From: Candidatus Aquidulcis sp.
GTDB lineage: Bacteria; Chloroflexota; Anaerolineae; UBA4142
Length of the DNA stretch: 64,000 nucleotides
NCBI GenBank assembly: GCA_020723345.1
Contig: DYJA01000002.1
Span: forward strand, 424 to 64,423
Direction: 5' to 3'
Shown piece by piece: positions 23,864 to 32,465 of the stretch. The translations under genes and the position numbers were made by a program. Positions within the stretch are counted from its first letter, which is position 1. Each line of letters starts with the position of its first letter. The notes beneath the pieces are model-generated. The model worked only from the letters and a program-made list of their open reading frames with translations, was not told where the DNA came from and ran no database searches.

Positions 23864-24304
23864 ATGGGAGTACGCAGACATTTCGTCAAAGATTGGATGA
23901 CCCCCGACCCAATCACGATTGGGCCCGACACGACGCTGCCCGAAGCCAATCACCTGATGAAAGAGTGCAACATTCGGCGCTTGCTCGTCGTGGAAGATTG
24001 CCGTCTGGTTGGCATTGTGACGATAGGCGATATTCGCGAAGCGTCGCCCTCCGGCGCGACCGCGCTCAGTTTCTATGAATTGAATTACCTGATCGCGCGC
24101 TTGACTGTCCGCGAGATCATGACGCGCGATCCGATCACCGTTTCGCCGGACACGTCGATTGAGGCGGCGGCGCGCTTGATGCTGGAGCACAAATTCGGCG
24201 GCTTGCCGGTCTGCGATGGCGACCGGCTCGTCGGCATCATCACCGAAACCGATATTTTCCGGTTGCTGGTGTCTGAAAACGAAATGCGGTCTGTGTTTGC
24301 GTAA
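23864..24304 (+). CDS. Tandem CBS-domain protein
   Basis: 146 residues from ATG 23864 (GTG 23861 is the alternative; AGGAG at 23851-23855). Two CBS motifs: VKDWMTPDPITIGPDTTLPEANHLM...LVVEDCRLVGIVTIGDI and VREIMTRDPITVSPDTSIEAAARLM...LPVCDGDRLVGIITETDIF. CBS pairs bind adenosine nucleotides and regulate partners; as a stand-alone protein its partner is unknown. Confidence 0.88.
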   Translation: MGVRRHFVKDWMTPDPITIGPDTTLPEANHLMKECNIRRLLVVEDCRLVGIVTIGDIREASPSGATALSFYELNYLIARLTVREIMTRDPITVSPDTSIEAAARLMLEHKFGGLPVCDGDRLVGIITETDIFRLLVSENEMRSVFA

Positions 24305-24310
24305 ATGTGT

Positions 24311-24500
24311 AGGGGCGCAATTGAATTGCGCCCCTACGATTTTTTACCACACGCGCGCGATCTTGATATTCGTCCGCCGCGAGGGGCGCAATTCAATTGC
24401 GTCCCTACGATTTTTTACCACACGCGCGCGATCTTGATATTCGTCCGCCGCGAGGGGCGCAATTCAATTGCGCCCCTACGATTTTTTACCACACGCCTGT
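24311..24500. repeat. 71-bp tandem repeat, 2.7 copies, each with a 25-bp palindrome
   Basis: Units begin at 24311, 24382 and 24453 (exact 71-bp spacing). Each opens with AGGGGCGCAATTGAATTGCG-type palindrome and continues ACGATTTTTTACCACACGC. In the third copy that last segment is the 3' end of the downstream gltA-like gene, whose stop is at 24486-24488. Copies 1 and 2 diverge after it into a shared ~37-bp segment that on the minus strand reads RRTNIKIARVW-stop. It looks like amplification of gene-end plus hairpin. Confidence 0.85.
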
Positions 24501-25886
24501 CTTCAAGTACTCGTCAATCGCCTTCGACGCGATCTTTGCTTGCCCCATCGCGAGAATCACCGTCGCACCGCCGGTCGCCACATCGCCTCCGGCGAACACA
24601 CCCTTCTTCGATGTCTTCATCGTTTTTTCATCCACCGTCACGACGCCACCTTTCGCGACTTTAAGATCCGGCGTCGTTTTTGGAATCAGCGGACTGGGAC
24701 TTTGCCCGACCGCGATCACGACAATGTCGGTCGCGATGCGAAAGTTCGAATCTTTGATCGGCACCGGGCGGCGGCGACCGGACGCGTCCGGCTCGCCCAG
24801 TTCGTTCCGGAGGCACTCGACTTCGCCGACGCGGCCGTTCGTACCGTGGAACGCGACCGGCGTCGTCAGCAAGTTGAAGATAATGCCCTCTTGCTCGGCG
24901 TGATGAATCTCTTCCGCGCGCGCCGGCATTTCATCGCGCGAACGGCGGTAGACGATGATCGATTCTTTTGCGCCCAAGCGCAGCGCGGTGCGCGCGGAAT
25001 CCATCGCGACATTGCCGCCGCCAATCGTGATGACGCGCTGACCGCGCGCGATCGGCGTGTCGTATTCGGGAAAGCGGTACGCCTTCATCAAGTTCGAGCG
25101 CGTGAGGTACTCGTTCGCCGAGTACACGCCGCCGAGATTTTCGCCGGGAATACCCAGGAACCACGGCAAGCCCGCGCCCGTACCCAAAAAGATCGCGTCG
25201 AATTCTTCCATCAATTCGTCCAGCGTCGCCGCGTTGCCGACGACGAAATCTTTGACGAGTTTCACACCGAGCGAGCAGACATACTCGACTTCGCGTTTGA
25301 CAATCGCTTTCGGCAGACGAAATTCCGGGATGCCGTAGACCAACACGCCGCCCGCCTCGTGCAGCGCTTCAAAAATCGTAACGTGATGTCCCAGCCGTGC
25401 GAGATCCGCCGCGACCGTGAGTCCCGCCGGACCCGATCCGACGACCGCGACTTTTTTGCCGGTCGCTGGCGGTAGTGGCGGTACCGGCAGCGCGCCTTGC
25501 GCGGCTTCCCAATCCGCGACAAATCGTTCTAAACGTCCAACGCCAACCGGCTCGAATTTCTTGCAAAGCGCGCATACGCCTTCGCATTGTGTTTCTTGCG
25601 GGCAGACGCGCCCGGTGATCGCGGGGAGCGCGTTCGTTTCTTTGATCAGATTGACCGCGCCGCGAAAGTCGCCTTCTGCGACGAGTTTGATGAAACCGGG
25701 AATGTTGATGTTGACCGGGCAGCCCGCCATGCACAACGGCTTGGCGCATTCGAGGCAGCGTTTGGCTTCCCCGATGGCTTGCTCTTCGGTGTAGCCGAAT
25801 GGCACTTCGTTGTAATTATGGATCCGTTCCTCCGCCGATTGTTCCGACATCGGCGTTTTCTTGGGGATGATTGTTTTCTTCGCCAT
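24486..25886 (-). CDS. gltA: GltA/NfnB-type NADPH-linked oxidoreductase (glutamate synthase small-chain homologue)
   Basis: 466 residues. The N-terminal Fe-S part has CLECAKPLCMAGCP and CPQETQCEGVCALC. The FAD fold begins VAVVGSGPAGLTVAADL with GIPEFRLPKAIV, the NADPH fold is ITIGGGNVAMDSART, and the C-terminal FAD site is GVFAGGDVATGGATVILAMGQAK. This matches the homotetrameric NADPH glutamate synthase subunit and NfnB/SudA of anaerobes. The nfnA-like gene ends 1 bp upstream, pointing to a bifurcating NADH-ferredoxin:NADP transhydrogenase or ferredoxin:NADP reductase. Confidence 0.88.
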   Translation of the reverse strand: MAKKTIIPKKTPMSEQSAEERIHNYNEVPFGYTEEQAIGEAKRCLECAKPLCMAGCPVNINIPGFIKLVAEGDFRGAVNLIKETNALPAITGRVCPQETQCEGVCALCKKFEPVGVGRLERFVADWEAAQGALPVPPLPPATGKKVAVVGSGPAGLTVAADLARLGHHVTIFEALHEAGGVLVYGIPEFRLPKAIVKREVEYVCSLGVKLVKDFVVGNAATLDELMEEFDAIFLGTGAGLPWFLGIPGENLGGVYSANEYLTRSNLMKAYRFPEYDTPIARGQRVITIGGGNVAMDSARTALRLGAKESIIVYRRSRDEMPARAEEIHHAEQEGIIFNLLTTPVAFHGTNGRVGEVECLRNELGEPDASGRRRPVPIKDSNFRIATDIVVIAVGQSPSPLIPKTTPDLKVAKGGVVTVDEKTMKTSKKGVFAGGDVATGGATVILAMGQAKIASKAIDEYLKTGVW

Positions 25887-25887
25887 T

Positions 25888-26733
25888 TTACCCTACCATA
25901 GCCAATTGACACTGATGCTTCCACTGCTCGACCGCGAGTTTTTCCTCTTCGCGATAGAACTGCATTCGCTGCATCATGACATCCCAGTCCACTTTGTGCG
26001 CGTCGAATTCAGGACCGTCCACGCAGACGAATTGCGCGCCGTCGGTTGTCAGGACGCGGCAGCCGCCGCACATGCCGGTGCCGTCGATCATGATCGTGTT
26101 GAGACTGACGGTAGTTGGCGCGTCATACGGTTTCGTCGTCGTGGCGACAAATTTCATCATGATCGCCGGACCAATCGCCCAAATATGCCTGATCTCTTTT
26201 CGCGTTTCGAGAAACTCTTTGAGTGGTTCGGTGACGAGTGCCTTGCGTTTGTACGATCCATCGTCCGTGCAGACGATCAGTTCATCGGAGACCGCGCGCA
26301 TTTTGTCTTCCCAAAACAAAAGCGATTGGTTGCGCGCGCCGATGATCGAGATCACATGGTTGCCCGCTTCCTTGAGCGCGCGCGCGATTGGATAAACCGG
26401 CGCGATGCCGACGCCACCGCCGACGCAGACGACCGTGCCATAGTTTTCGATTTCGGTGGGATGACCGAGGGGACCCGCAACGGTGGCGAATTCATCGCCC
26501 GCGTTCATCTGGCACATTTGCATCGTGGACTTGCCGACTTGCTGAATGACGAGCGTGACGCTTTCGGCGGCGCGATCAAAATCGGCAATCGTCAGCGGGA
26601 TGCGTTCGCTCTCTTCGTACGCGCGGACGATGACGAACTGTCCGGCTTGCGCTTTGCGCGTGACTTGCGGCGCGGAGACCTCCATCAACGTTACAAGATC
26701 GCTCAAGACCTGCTTTTTTAGGATTTTGTACAC
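25888..26733 (-). CDS. NfnA/SudB-type FAD-NAD(P) and [2Fe-2S] binding subunit
   Basis: 281 residues from GTG 26733, chosen for AAGGAGGT 5-6 nt upstream and the typical VYKILKKQVLSD start. It is a ferredoxin-reductase fold related to PyrK/HydG: GQFVIVRAYEESERIPLTI (FAD), VCVGGGVGIAPVYPIARAL (NAD), and C-terminal [2Fe-2S] ligands in GTGMCGGCRV...QFVCVDGPEFD. With the next gene it forms the NfnAB-like complex in the cytoplasm that interconverts NADH, NADPH and ferredoxin electrons. Confidence 0.87.
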   Translation of the reverse strand: MYKILKKQVLSDLVTLMEVSAPQVTRKAQAGQFVIVRAYEESERIPLTIADFDRAAESVTLVIQQVGKSTMQMCQMNAGDEFATVAGPLGHPTEIENYGTVVCVGGGVGIAPVYPIARALKEAGNHVISIIGARNQSLLFWEDKMRAVSDELIVCTDDGSYKRKALVTEPLKEFLETRKEIRHIWAIGPAIMMKFVATTTKPYDAPTTVSLNTIMIDGTGMCGGCRVLTTDGAQFVCVDGPEFDAHKVDWDVMMQRMQFYREEEKLAVEQWKHQCQLAMVG

Positions 26734-26932
26734 TCCCGACCTCCTTGTCCCGGTGTTTGAGTACATACCTTTACTATCCTATCCCGATAGGGCGCGTTTG
26801 TCAAAAACGATGTTGGGCAAATTTCCAAATTTGCCCTACGTTGTCTAGGTGTTGTCTGCGAGATTGTGGTATAATAGGATCAACTGATTGACCCATTGAC
26901 CAGTTGACCGATTGACTACTACGAGGTTATCT
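26734..26932. promoter_or_regulatory. Divergent promoter region with palindrome and short repeats
   Basis: A 23-bp palindrome GGGCAAAATTTCCAAATTTG...(26815-26837) resembles those at 30003-30027, 30096-30117 and 44126-44147. TATAAT at 26871-26876 is a good -10 for the rightward operon, but no -35 stands at the right distance. Short TTGACC/GATTGAC words (26881-26924) follow as the leader. The leftward promoter for the NfnA-like gene was not identified. Confidence 0.55.
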
Positions 26933-28030
26933 ATGAATTTCGGAGTGCCCAAAGAAGTGCGCGATTTGGAAAATCGAGTCGGGTTGACGCCCGCGGGCGT
27001 CCACGCGCTCGTCGAAGTTGGACACCGCGTGTACGTCGAACGGAACGCGGGCGCGGGCGCGGGTTTCAGCGATGAAAATTATCGCGCGACCGGCGCAGAG
27101 ATCGTGTACTCGGCGGAAGAAGTGTACGGTCGCGCCGAGGTCATCGCGAAAATGACGCGTCTCGCCGCGAAAGAGCACGCGCTCTTGCGCGATGGTCAAA
27201 CCGTCATGTGCTTTTTGCATCTCGCCGTCGCGTCGCCCGATTTGGTCGAAGCGTTGCAGGAACATTCCGTCACCGCAATTGCGTACGAAATGATCCAGAC
27301 GGACGACGGCGCGCTGCCGGTCTTGCTCACATCGAGCGAAGTTGCCGGACGACTTGCGCCGGTGATCGCGGGCAATTTGCTTTCCAGCACGCGCGGCGGG
27401 CGCGGCATTTTGTTGAGTGGCGTGCCCGGCGTGCCTGCCGCGGCGGTCGTCATTCTGGGCGCGGGCGTCTTGGGCGAAAATGCCGCGCGCGCGTTTATCG
27501 GGCTGGGCGCGCAAGTGACGGTGCTGGATCGCACCCCTGCCAAACTGCATCGCATTGACGAAATGTTCGGCGGACGTGTGACGACGATGTACGCGACCGC
27601 GTACAACATCCAGCGCGTCATCGAATTTGCCGATGTGCTGATCGGCGCGGTGTTGGTACCGGGACAGCGCGCGCCGATTCTGGTCACGCGCGAGATGATC
27701 AAGCGAATGCGCGCGCGCGCGGTCGTCATGGATTTTTCGATTGATCAGGGCGGCTGTTTCGAGACGAGTCGCCCCACGACGCTGCGCGATCCGACGTTTG
27801 TCGCAGAAGGCGTGATCCACTATTGTGTGCCAAATTTGCTCGCGCAAGTCGCGCGTACCGCGAGCCACGCGCTGCTTAACGCCGCGCTGCCGTACTTGTA
27901 CGAAATTGGTACGTACGGTGTGGACGAAGCGATCAAGCGCGATCCCTCGCTGGCGCGCGGGGTCAATGTGTGGAACGGCAAGTTGGTGAACAAACAGATC
28001 GCCGACGCGCTGGGGATGGATGTAGAATAA
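26933..28030 (+). CDS. ald: Alanine dehydrogenase-like protein with catalytic lysine replaced
   Basis: 365 residues, collinear with alanine dehydrogenases: NFGVPKEVRDLENRVGLTPAGV, MCFLHLAVA (His96), GVPGVPAAAVVILGAGVLGENAARAFIGLGAQVTVLD (NAD fold), MDFSIDQGGCFETSRPTT (catalytic Asp region). In Mycobacterium tuberculosis Ald the motif KVKEP carries catalytic Lys75; here it reads KMTRL, so position 75 is Thr. Other hallmarks are kept. Activity with alanine/pyruvate is therefore uncertain. The stop overlaps the CoA-transferase start (TAATG). Confidence 0.8.
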   Translation: MNFGVPKEVRDLENRVGLTPAGVHALVEVGHRVYVERNAGAGAGFSDENYRATGAEIVYSAEEVYGRAEVIAKMTRLAAKEHALLRDGQTVMCFLHLAVASPDLVEALQEHSVTAIAYEMIQTDDGALPVLLTSSEVAGRLAPVIAGNLLSSTRGGRGILLSGVPGVPAAAVVILGAGVLGENAARAFIGLGAQVTVLDRTPAKLHRIDEMFGGRVTTMYATAYNIQRVIEFADVLIGAVLVPGQRAPILVTREMIKRMRARAVVMDFSIDQGGCFETSRPTTLRDPTFVAEGVIHYCVPNLLAQVARTASHALLNAALPYLYEIGTYGVDEAIKRDPSLARGVNVWNGKLVNKQIADALGMDVE

Positions 28031-29310
28031 TGTATCGAAGCAAGGTTGTATCCGCAGAACAAGCGGTTAAAGTGATCAAGTCGGGTCAGCGCGTTTACGC
28101 GGGCGGCGGTTCAGGCGCGCCGCGTGGGTTACTTGGCGCGCTCGTCAAACGCGCGAACGAGTTGCGCGATGTTGAGATGGTGCATGTTTTGATCTTTGGT
28201 CCCGCGCCGCACCTCCAGCCCGAATACGCGGCGAGTTTTCGGCACCGCGCGTTGTTTGTCGGCGAAAACGCGCGCGCGGCGGTGCAGTCGGGACGCGCGG
28301 ACTTTATGCCGATTTTTCTTTCCGAGATTCCCGGTTTGTTTCGCAACGGCGCGCTGCCGCTCGATGTCGCGCTGATCCAGGTTTCGCCGCCGGACGAGCA
28401 CGGTTTCTGTTCGTTCGGCTGCGAAGTGGGCTGCACCAAGCCCGCCGCGCAATCGGCAAAGATCGTGCTCGCCGAAGTGAATCGCAAAATGCCGCGCGTG
28501 CTGGGCGATTCGTTCATTCACTTTTCCAAACTTACGCACATCGTTGAATCCGATTTCGTGTTGCCCGAAGCGCCGCAGGGTGGCGCGTCGCCCGTCCATC
28601 AAACGATTGGCACGCACATCGCGGAAATGATTCCCGACGGCGCGACGCTCCAACTTGGCATCGGCTCGATTCCGGACGCGGTGCTCGCGCAGGTCGGCCA
28701 CAAAAAAGACCTGGGCGTCCACACCGAACTTTTCTCCGACGGCGTGATCGACTTGGTCAATCGCGGCGTCATCACGAACGAGAAAAAGACGCTGCACCCC
28801 GGCAAAATCGTCGCGGGCTTTTTGTTTGGTTCGCAGCGGCTGTACGATTTTGCGAACGACAACGCGATCATCGAACTGCACCCCAGCGATTACGTGAACG
28901 ATCCATTCATCATCGCGCAGAACGACAATATGATCTCGATCAATTCCGCGTTGGAGGTGGACCTCACCGGGCAAGTGTGCGCGGATTCGATCGGTCCCGC
29001 GATTTTCAGCGGCATCGGCGGGCAGTTGGATTTTGTGCGCGGCGCGGCGCGTTCGCGCGGCGGCAAGCCGATCATCGCGCTGCCGGCGTCGGCGAAAGAA
29101 GGCAAGTTGTCGCGCATCGTCGCGCAACTCAAGCCCGGTGCGGGCGTCGTCACTTCGCGCGGCGACGTGCACTATGTCGTCACCGAGCATGGCGTCGCGT
29201 ACCTGTACGGCAAATCGCTGCGCGAGCGCGTGCGCGCGATGATCGCCATCGCCGCCCCGCAGTTCCGCGAAGAACTGGAAAAGTACGCCAAGCAGAACAA
29301 TTACATCTAG
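28030..29310 (+). CDS. Acetyl-CoA hydrolase/4-hydroxybutyrate CoA-transferase family protein
   Basis: 426 residues. Family markers: AGGGSGAPRGLLGALVKRANEL, IQVSPPDEHGFCSFGCEVGCT, LQLGIGSIPDAVLAQVGHKKDLGVHTELFSDGVIDL (with the catalytic Glu in HTELFSDG), GQLDFVRGAARSRGGKPIIALPA and HGVAYLYGKSLRERV. It transfers CoA between acetyl-CoA and carboxylates such as 4-hydroxybutyrate, butyrate or propionate. Translational coupling to the ald-like gene suggests an amino-acid fermentation or acyl-CoA recycling operon. Confidence 0.88.
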   Translation: MYRSKVVSAEQAVKVIKSGQRVYAGGGSGAPRGLLGALVKRANELRDVEMVHVLIFGPAPHLQPEYAASFRHRALFVGENARAAVQSGRADFMPIFLSEIPGLFRNGALPLDVALIQVSPPDEHGFCSFGCEVGCTKPAAQSAKIVLAEVNRKMPRVLGDSFIHFSKLTHIVESDFVLPEAPQGGASPVHQTIGTHIAEMIPDGATLQLGIGSIPDAVLAQVGHKKDLGVHTELFSDGVIDLVNRGVITNEKKTLHPGKIVAGFLFGSQRLYDFANDNAIIELHPSDYVNDPFIIAQNDNMISINSALEVDLTGQVCADSIGPAIFSGIGGQLDFVRGAARSRGGKPIIALPASAKEGKLSRIVAQLKPGAGVVTSRGDVHYVVTEHGVAYLYGKSLRERVRAMIAIAAPQFREELEKYAKQNNYI

Positions 29311-29312
29311 CC

Positions 29313-29999
29313 ATGCTTTCCCATTGTCTTCGTCCGCCGAAAATAAATGCCGAACCGCAACAATTGGAAACTCCGCGCGGCGTAGTGACGGTCGTCGCGC
29401 GTTGTCCGGCGGAAGAAATCGCGCGGCTCGGCATCGACGACGGACTGGGATTTTTTTGGCGCAATCGATCCGATCTGCAGCATCAGGCGCTCGTCAGAAT
29501 TGCCGCGCTGCCGGACGGAAATGTCACGCTGGCGTATTCGCACGCGCGCATCATCGTCGGGTACGTGACGGTGTACGCGCCGGACGCGGATACGCGGTGG
29601 GGGCGCGATGGCATCGCCGGTTTGTACGAACTCGGCGGGATCGAAGTCGCGCGCAACTGGCGCAGCGGCGGCGTCAGTCGCGCGTTGATGACTGCGCTCT
29701 TTGCGGACGGCTCGTACGATCAAGCGATCGTCATCGCGACCGGATATCGCTGGTGCTGGGATTACGAATCGTCCGGAATGAGTGTGCGCGAGTATCGCGA
29801 CGTGTTGCATCGCACGATGCAGCGCGCCGGGTTTCAGTTTTACGATACCGACGAGCCGAACATCGCATGGTACCCCGATAACGCGCTCGTCGCGCGCATC
29901 GGCAAACACGCGCCCAAAGGACTGGTCAAAAAATTCAAAGGGTTGTTGTTCGAAAATCGGGGCAGCGATTACGCGATGAGTGAGTTTGTGGGAAGGTGA
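29313..29999 (+). CDS. acuA: AcuA-like GNAT acetyltransferase
   Basis: 228 residues, 2 nt after the CoA-transferase. It matches AcuA of Bacillus: GLGFFWRNRSDLQHQALVRIAALPDGNVTLAYSHARIIVGYVTVYAPD, RWGRDGIAGLYELGGIEVARNWRSGGVSRALM, IVIATGYRWCWD, and DTDEPNIAWYPDNALVARIG. AcuA acetylates and inactivates acetyl-CoA synthetase; here it could control an acyl-CoA enzyme in the same operon. The last 19 codons are duplicated downstream in a tandem repeat. Confidence 0.8.
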   Translation: MLSHCLRPPKINAEPQQLETPRGVVTVVARCPAEEIARLGIDDGLGFFWRNRSDLQHQALVRIAALPDGNVTLAYSHARIIVGYVTVYAPDADTRWGRDGIAGLYELGGIEVARNWRSGGVSRALMTALFADGSYDQAIVIATGYRWCWDYESSGMSVREYRDVLHRTMQRAGFQFYDTDEPNIAWYPDNALVARIGKHAPKGLVKKFKGLLFENRGSDYAMSEFVGR

Positions 30000-30120
30000 G
30001 TAGGACAAGTTTCCAAAGCTTGTCCAACGGATTGCTGTTTGAAAATCGGGGCAGCGATTACGCGATGAGTGAGTTTGTGGGAAGGTGAGCTGGGACAAGT
30101 TTCCAAAACTTGTCCTACGC
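29943..30120. repeat. 89-bp tandem duplication of a gene end plus palindrome
   Basis: Two copies, offset exactly 89 bp (GAAAATCGGGGCAGCG at 29952 and 30041). Each has the last ~48 bp of the AcuA-like coding sequence including the stop, then GGACAAGTTTCCAAA(G/A)CTTGTCC. The second copy is outside the gene. Same build as 24311-24500. Confidence 0.9.
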
Positions 30121-30137
30121 GCGTTGGGAGGTGGACG

Positions 30138-32012
30138 ATGCCGTCAGAACGCGAGCCAACCGAAGAGGCGTTGCGCGCGAGCGAAGCGCGCCTGCGCCAG
30201 ATCACCAACAATATGCTAGATGTGGTGAGCGTGGTGGATTTGACGGGAATTCATTCGTACGTCAGTCCATCCATCGCCAAAGTGCTGGGCTATGATCCAG
30301 AGCGCGTGATCGGCGCGAGTGTTTTTGATTGGGTCCATCCGGACGATTTGCCGCTCGTCGTCGAGAAAATTCAAAACGCGATCGAGACGCGCTCCGGCGC
30401 GCGGATGGAACTGCGCTACCGGCACGCCGACGGTCATTACGTCTGGCTCGAATCCATGGGCAGTTTTCTGTTCGACGAAAACGGCGAGCCGACCGGCGCG
30501 ATCCTGACTTCGCGCGATGTGACGGCGCGGCATCAGCGCGAAAACGAATTGCAGGCGCTCGCGCGCGTCAGCGCATCATTACGCGCCGCGCCCTCCCGCG
30601 CGGAAATGGCGCCGGTCATTCTCGATCATTTGATGACGATTCTGGAAGCCGACGGCGCGGCGTTGGCAATGCTCGACGCGCAGACCGGCGAAACGACCAT
30701 CGAATTGGCGCGCGGTTATCTCACCTCGGCGACCGGCACGCGTTTGCAGCCCGGCGAAAGCATCAGCCGCCGCGTCAACGCGTGCGCGCCACTGATCGCG
30801 CAAGACCAGACGATTGGCGCGCTGTGGCTCGACCGCATGAAGCCGTTAAACGACGCCGAGACGCGCTTGCTGACCGCGGTTGCCGACATCGCCGCGAACG
30901 CGCTGCACCGCGCCGCCCTGTACGAACAGACCCAGTTGCGCTTGCGCCGGCTCGACGCGTTGAGCATGATCGACAAAGCGATCACCTCCAGTCTCGATCT
31001 CGAAGTGACGCTCAACATTCTGCTCGATCAGGTGACGTTGCAACTGCGCGTCGACGCGGCAGTCGTTTTGTTATACAATGCGCCCACGCAAACGCTCCAA
31101 TTTTTTGCGGGGCGCGGATTGCGCGGCGAACTGACGTCGCGGACGCCGCGGAGTCTGAGCGAAGACGGAGCCGGGCGCGTGGTCTCGACGCGCGAAATGA
31201 TCTGCGCGCCGGATCTCACCGCATCGCCTGAGTTGGCAACACGCGTGCCGCGTTTGAGCGGCAAAGACTTTAGCGCGTACTTTGCCGCGCCGTTGATCGC
31301 CAAAGGACACGTCAAAGGCGTCCTCGAAGTTTTTCATCGCACGCCCTTCCAGCCCGATCGCGAGTGGCAGAACTTTATGGAATTGCTCGCGCGCGGCGCA
31401 GCCATCGCGATTGACAACATCGAACTGTTCCAGGGTTTGCAGCGTTCCAATTCCGAATTGGTGTTGTCGTACGACGCGACGCTGGAAGGATGGTCGCGCG
31501 CGCTCGATCTGCGCGATAATGTGACGGAGGGGCATACCCAGCGCGTCGTCGGCATGACGCTCCGGCTTGCGAATGCGCTGGGGATTCCGGAAAGCGAGTT
31601 GGGTAATCTGCGGCGCGGCGCGCTGCTGCACGACATCGGCAAAATCGGCGTGCCGGATGCGATCTTGCGCAAGCCCGGCGCGCTGGTCAACGAAGAATGG
31701 GCAGTGATGCGCAAGCATCCGGTCTACGCGTATGAAATGTTGTCGCCGATTGCGTACTTGCGACCCGCGATCGATATTCCGTACTGTCACCACGAACATT
31801 GGGACGGCAGCGGTTACCCGCGCGGTTTGCGCGGCGAAGAAATTCCGCTCGGCGCGCGGCTGTTCACCGTCGTGGACGTGTGGGACGCGCTGCGGTCGGA
31901 TCGTCCGTACCGCCAAGCGATGCCGGAAGAACGCGCGCGCGAGTACATCGGCGCGAGCAGCGGCTCGTTGTTCGATCCGCGCGTGGTGGGAGCGTTTTTA
32001 GAAATCGTCTAG
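30138..32012 (+). CDS. PAS-GAF-GAF-HD-GYP sensor, probable c-di-GMP phosphodiesterase
   Basis: 624 residues from ATG 30138 with GGGAGG upstream. PAS at ~15-135 (VVDLTGIHSYVSPSIAKVLGYDPERVIG), GAF at ~150-265, GAF at ~285-435 (LDLEVTLNILLDQVTLQLRVDAA), then HD-GYP at ~455-624 with HDIGKIG (His498), HHEHWDGSGYP (551-560) and VDVWDALRSDRPYR. The metal ligands and the GYP loop are intact, so c-di-GMP hydrolysis in the cytoplasm is likely. It has no membrane segment. It closely resembles the C-terminal third of the 1752-residue sensor at 51192-56450, including the SNSELVLSYDATLEGWSRALDLRD linker. Confidence 0.9.
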   Translation: MPSEREPTEEALRASEARLRQITNNMLDVVSVVDLTGIHSYVSPSIAKVLGYDPERVIGASVFDWVHPDDLPLVVEKIQNAIETRSGARMELRYRHADGHYVWLESMGSFLFDENGEPTGAILTSRDVTARHQRENELQALARVSASLRAAPSRAEMAPVILDHLMTILEADGAALAMLDAQTGETTIELARGYLTSATGTRLQPGESISRRVNACAPLIAQDQTIGALWLDRMKPLNDAETRLLTAVADIAANALHRAALYEQTQLRLRRLDALSMIDKAITSSLDLEVTLNILLDQVTLQLRVDAAVVLLYNAPTQTLQFFAGRGLRGELTSRTPRSLSEDGAGRVVSTREMICAPDLTASPELATRVPRLSGKDFSAYFAAPLIAKGHVKGVLEVFHRTPFQPDREWQNFMELLARGAAIAIDNIELFQGLQRSNSELVLSYDATLEGWSRALDLRDNVTEGHTQRVVGMTLRLANALGIPESELGNLRRGALLHDIGKIGVPDAILRKPGALVNEEWAVMRKHPVYAYEMLSPIAYLRPAIDIPYCHHEHWDGSGYPRGLRGEEIPLGARLFTVVDVWDALRSDRPYRQAMPEERAREYIGASSGSLFDPRVVGAFLEIV

Positions 32013-32041
32013 CGCATGAATGAGTGGTTCGCCACGAGCGA

Positions 32042-32070
32042 TTGACTTGCGCTCGGATGCCGTTTATAAT
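32042..32070 (+). promoter_or_regulatory. Consensus sigma-70-type promoter
   Basis: TTGACT (32042-32047), 17-bp spacer, TATAAT (32065-32070), 38 nt upstream of the 32109 gene. Confidence 0.75.
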
Positions 32071-32108
32071 GTCGCCAGATTCGACCAGATCGGGTCAGGA
32101 GTGTAAAT

Positions 32109-32465
32109 ATGTCGGCTGTGATTGATAAACCTTTGGGCTTGACACCCGGATCGGCTCAGGTAGATATTCAATTGCGCGTTTCTGCCCAGTTGAATATTAC
32201 GCCTTTCATCGCCCGACAAAAAGTCAATGTACTGATGCTTGACCGCGTTGGAAATTTATTGCACGGTGGTGAGCCGGAGTTGGCGGTTTCCGATCGGCTC
32301 TCGTGGCGCGTTCCGGTGTTGCTTTCTACGCCGCATCGCGGCTTGATGGGTCAGGTAGGCGTCGTGCAAGTTGACGCGCAAACTGGCGAAGTGTTGGCAG
32401 ACGACGAATTGCTAAAGGATATCGCTGAACATGCCCGCCGATTACTTGCCGGTGCCTCATCTTGA
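32109..32465 (+). CDS. Hypothetical protein coupled to a papain-like peptidase
   Basis: 118 residues: MSAVIDKPLGLTPGSAQVDIQLRVSAQLNITPFIARQKVNVLMLDRVGNLLHGGEPELAVSD and a second half with SWRVPVLLSTPHRGLMGQVGVVQVDAQTGEVLAD. That second half looks like a small beta-rich module seen before peptidase or toxin genes, resembling the NPPY/lipoprotein-type DUF4926-like adaptors, but I cannot name the family. It overlaps the peptidase gene by 35 bp and shares its promoter, so it is probably its partner or inhibitor. Confidence 0.6.
   Translation: MSAVIDKPLGLTPGSAQVDIQLRVSAQLNITPFIARQKVNVLMLDRVGNLLHGGEPELAVSDRLSWRVPVLLSTPHRGLMGQVGVVQVDAQTGEVLADDELLKDIAEHARRLLAGASS

Noticed and set aside
24311-24500. 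CRISPR-like array
   Set aside because: Only 2.7 units with a 71-bp exact period and no distinct spacers; no cas genes nearby.
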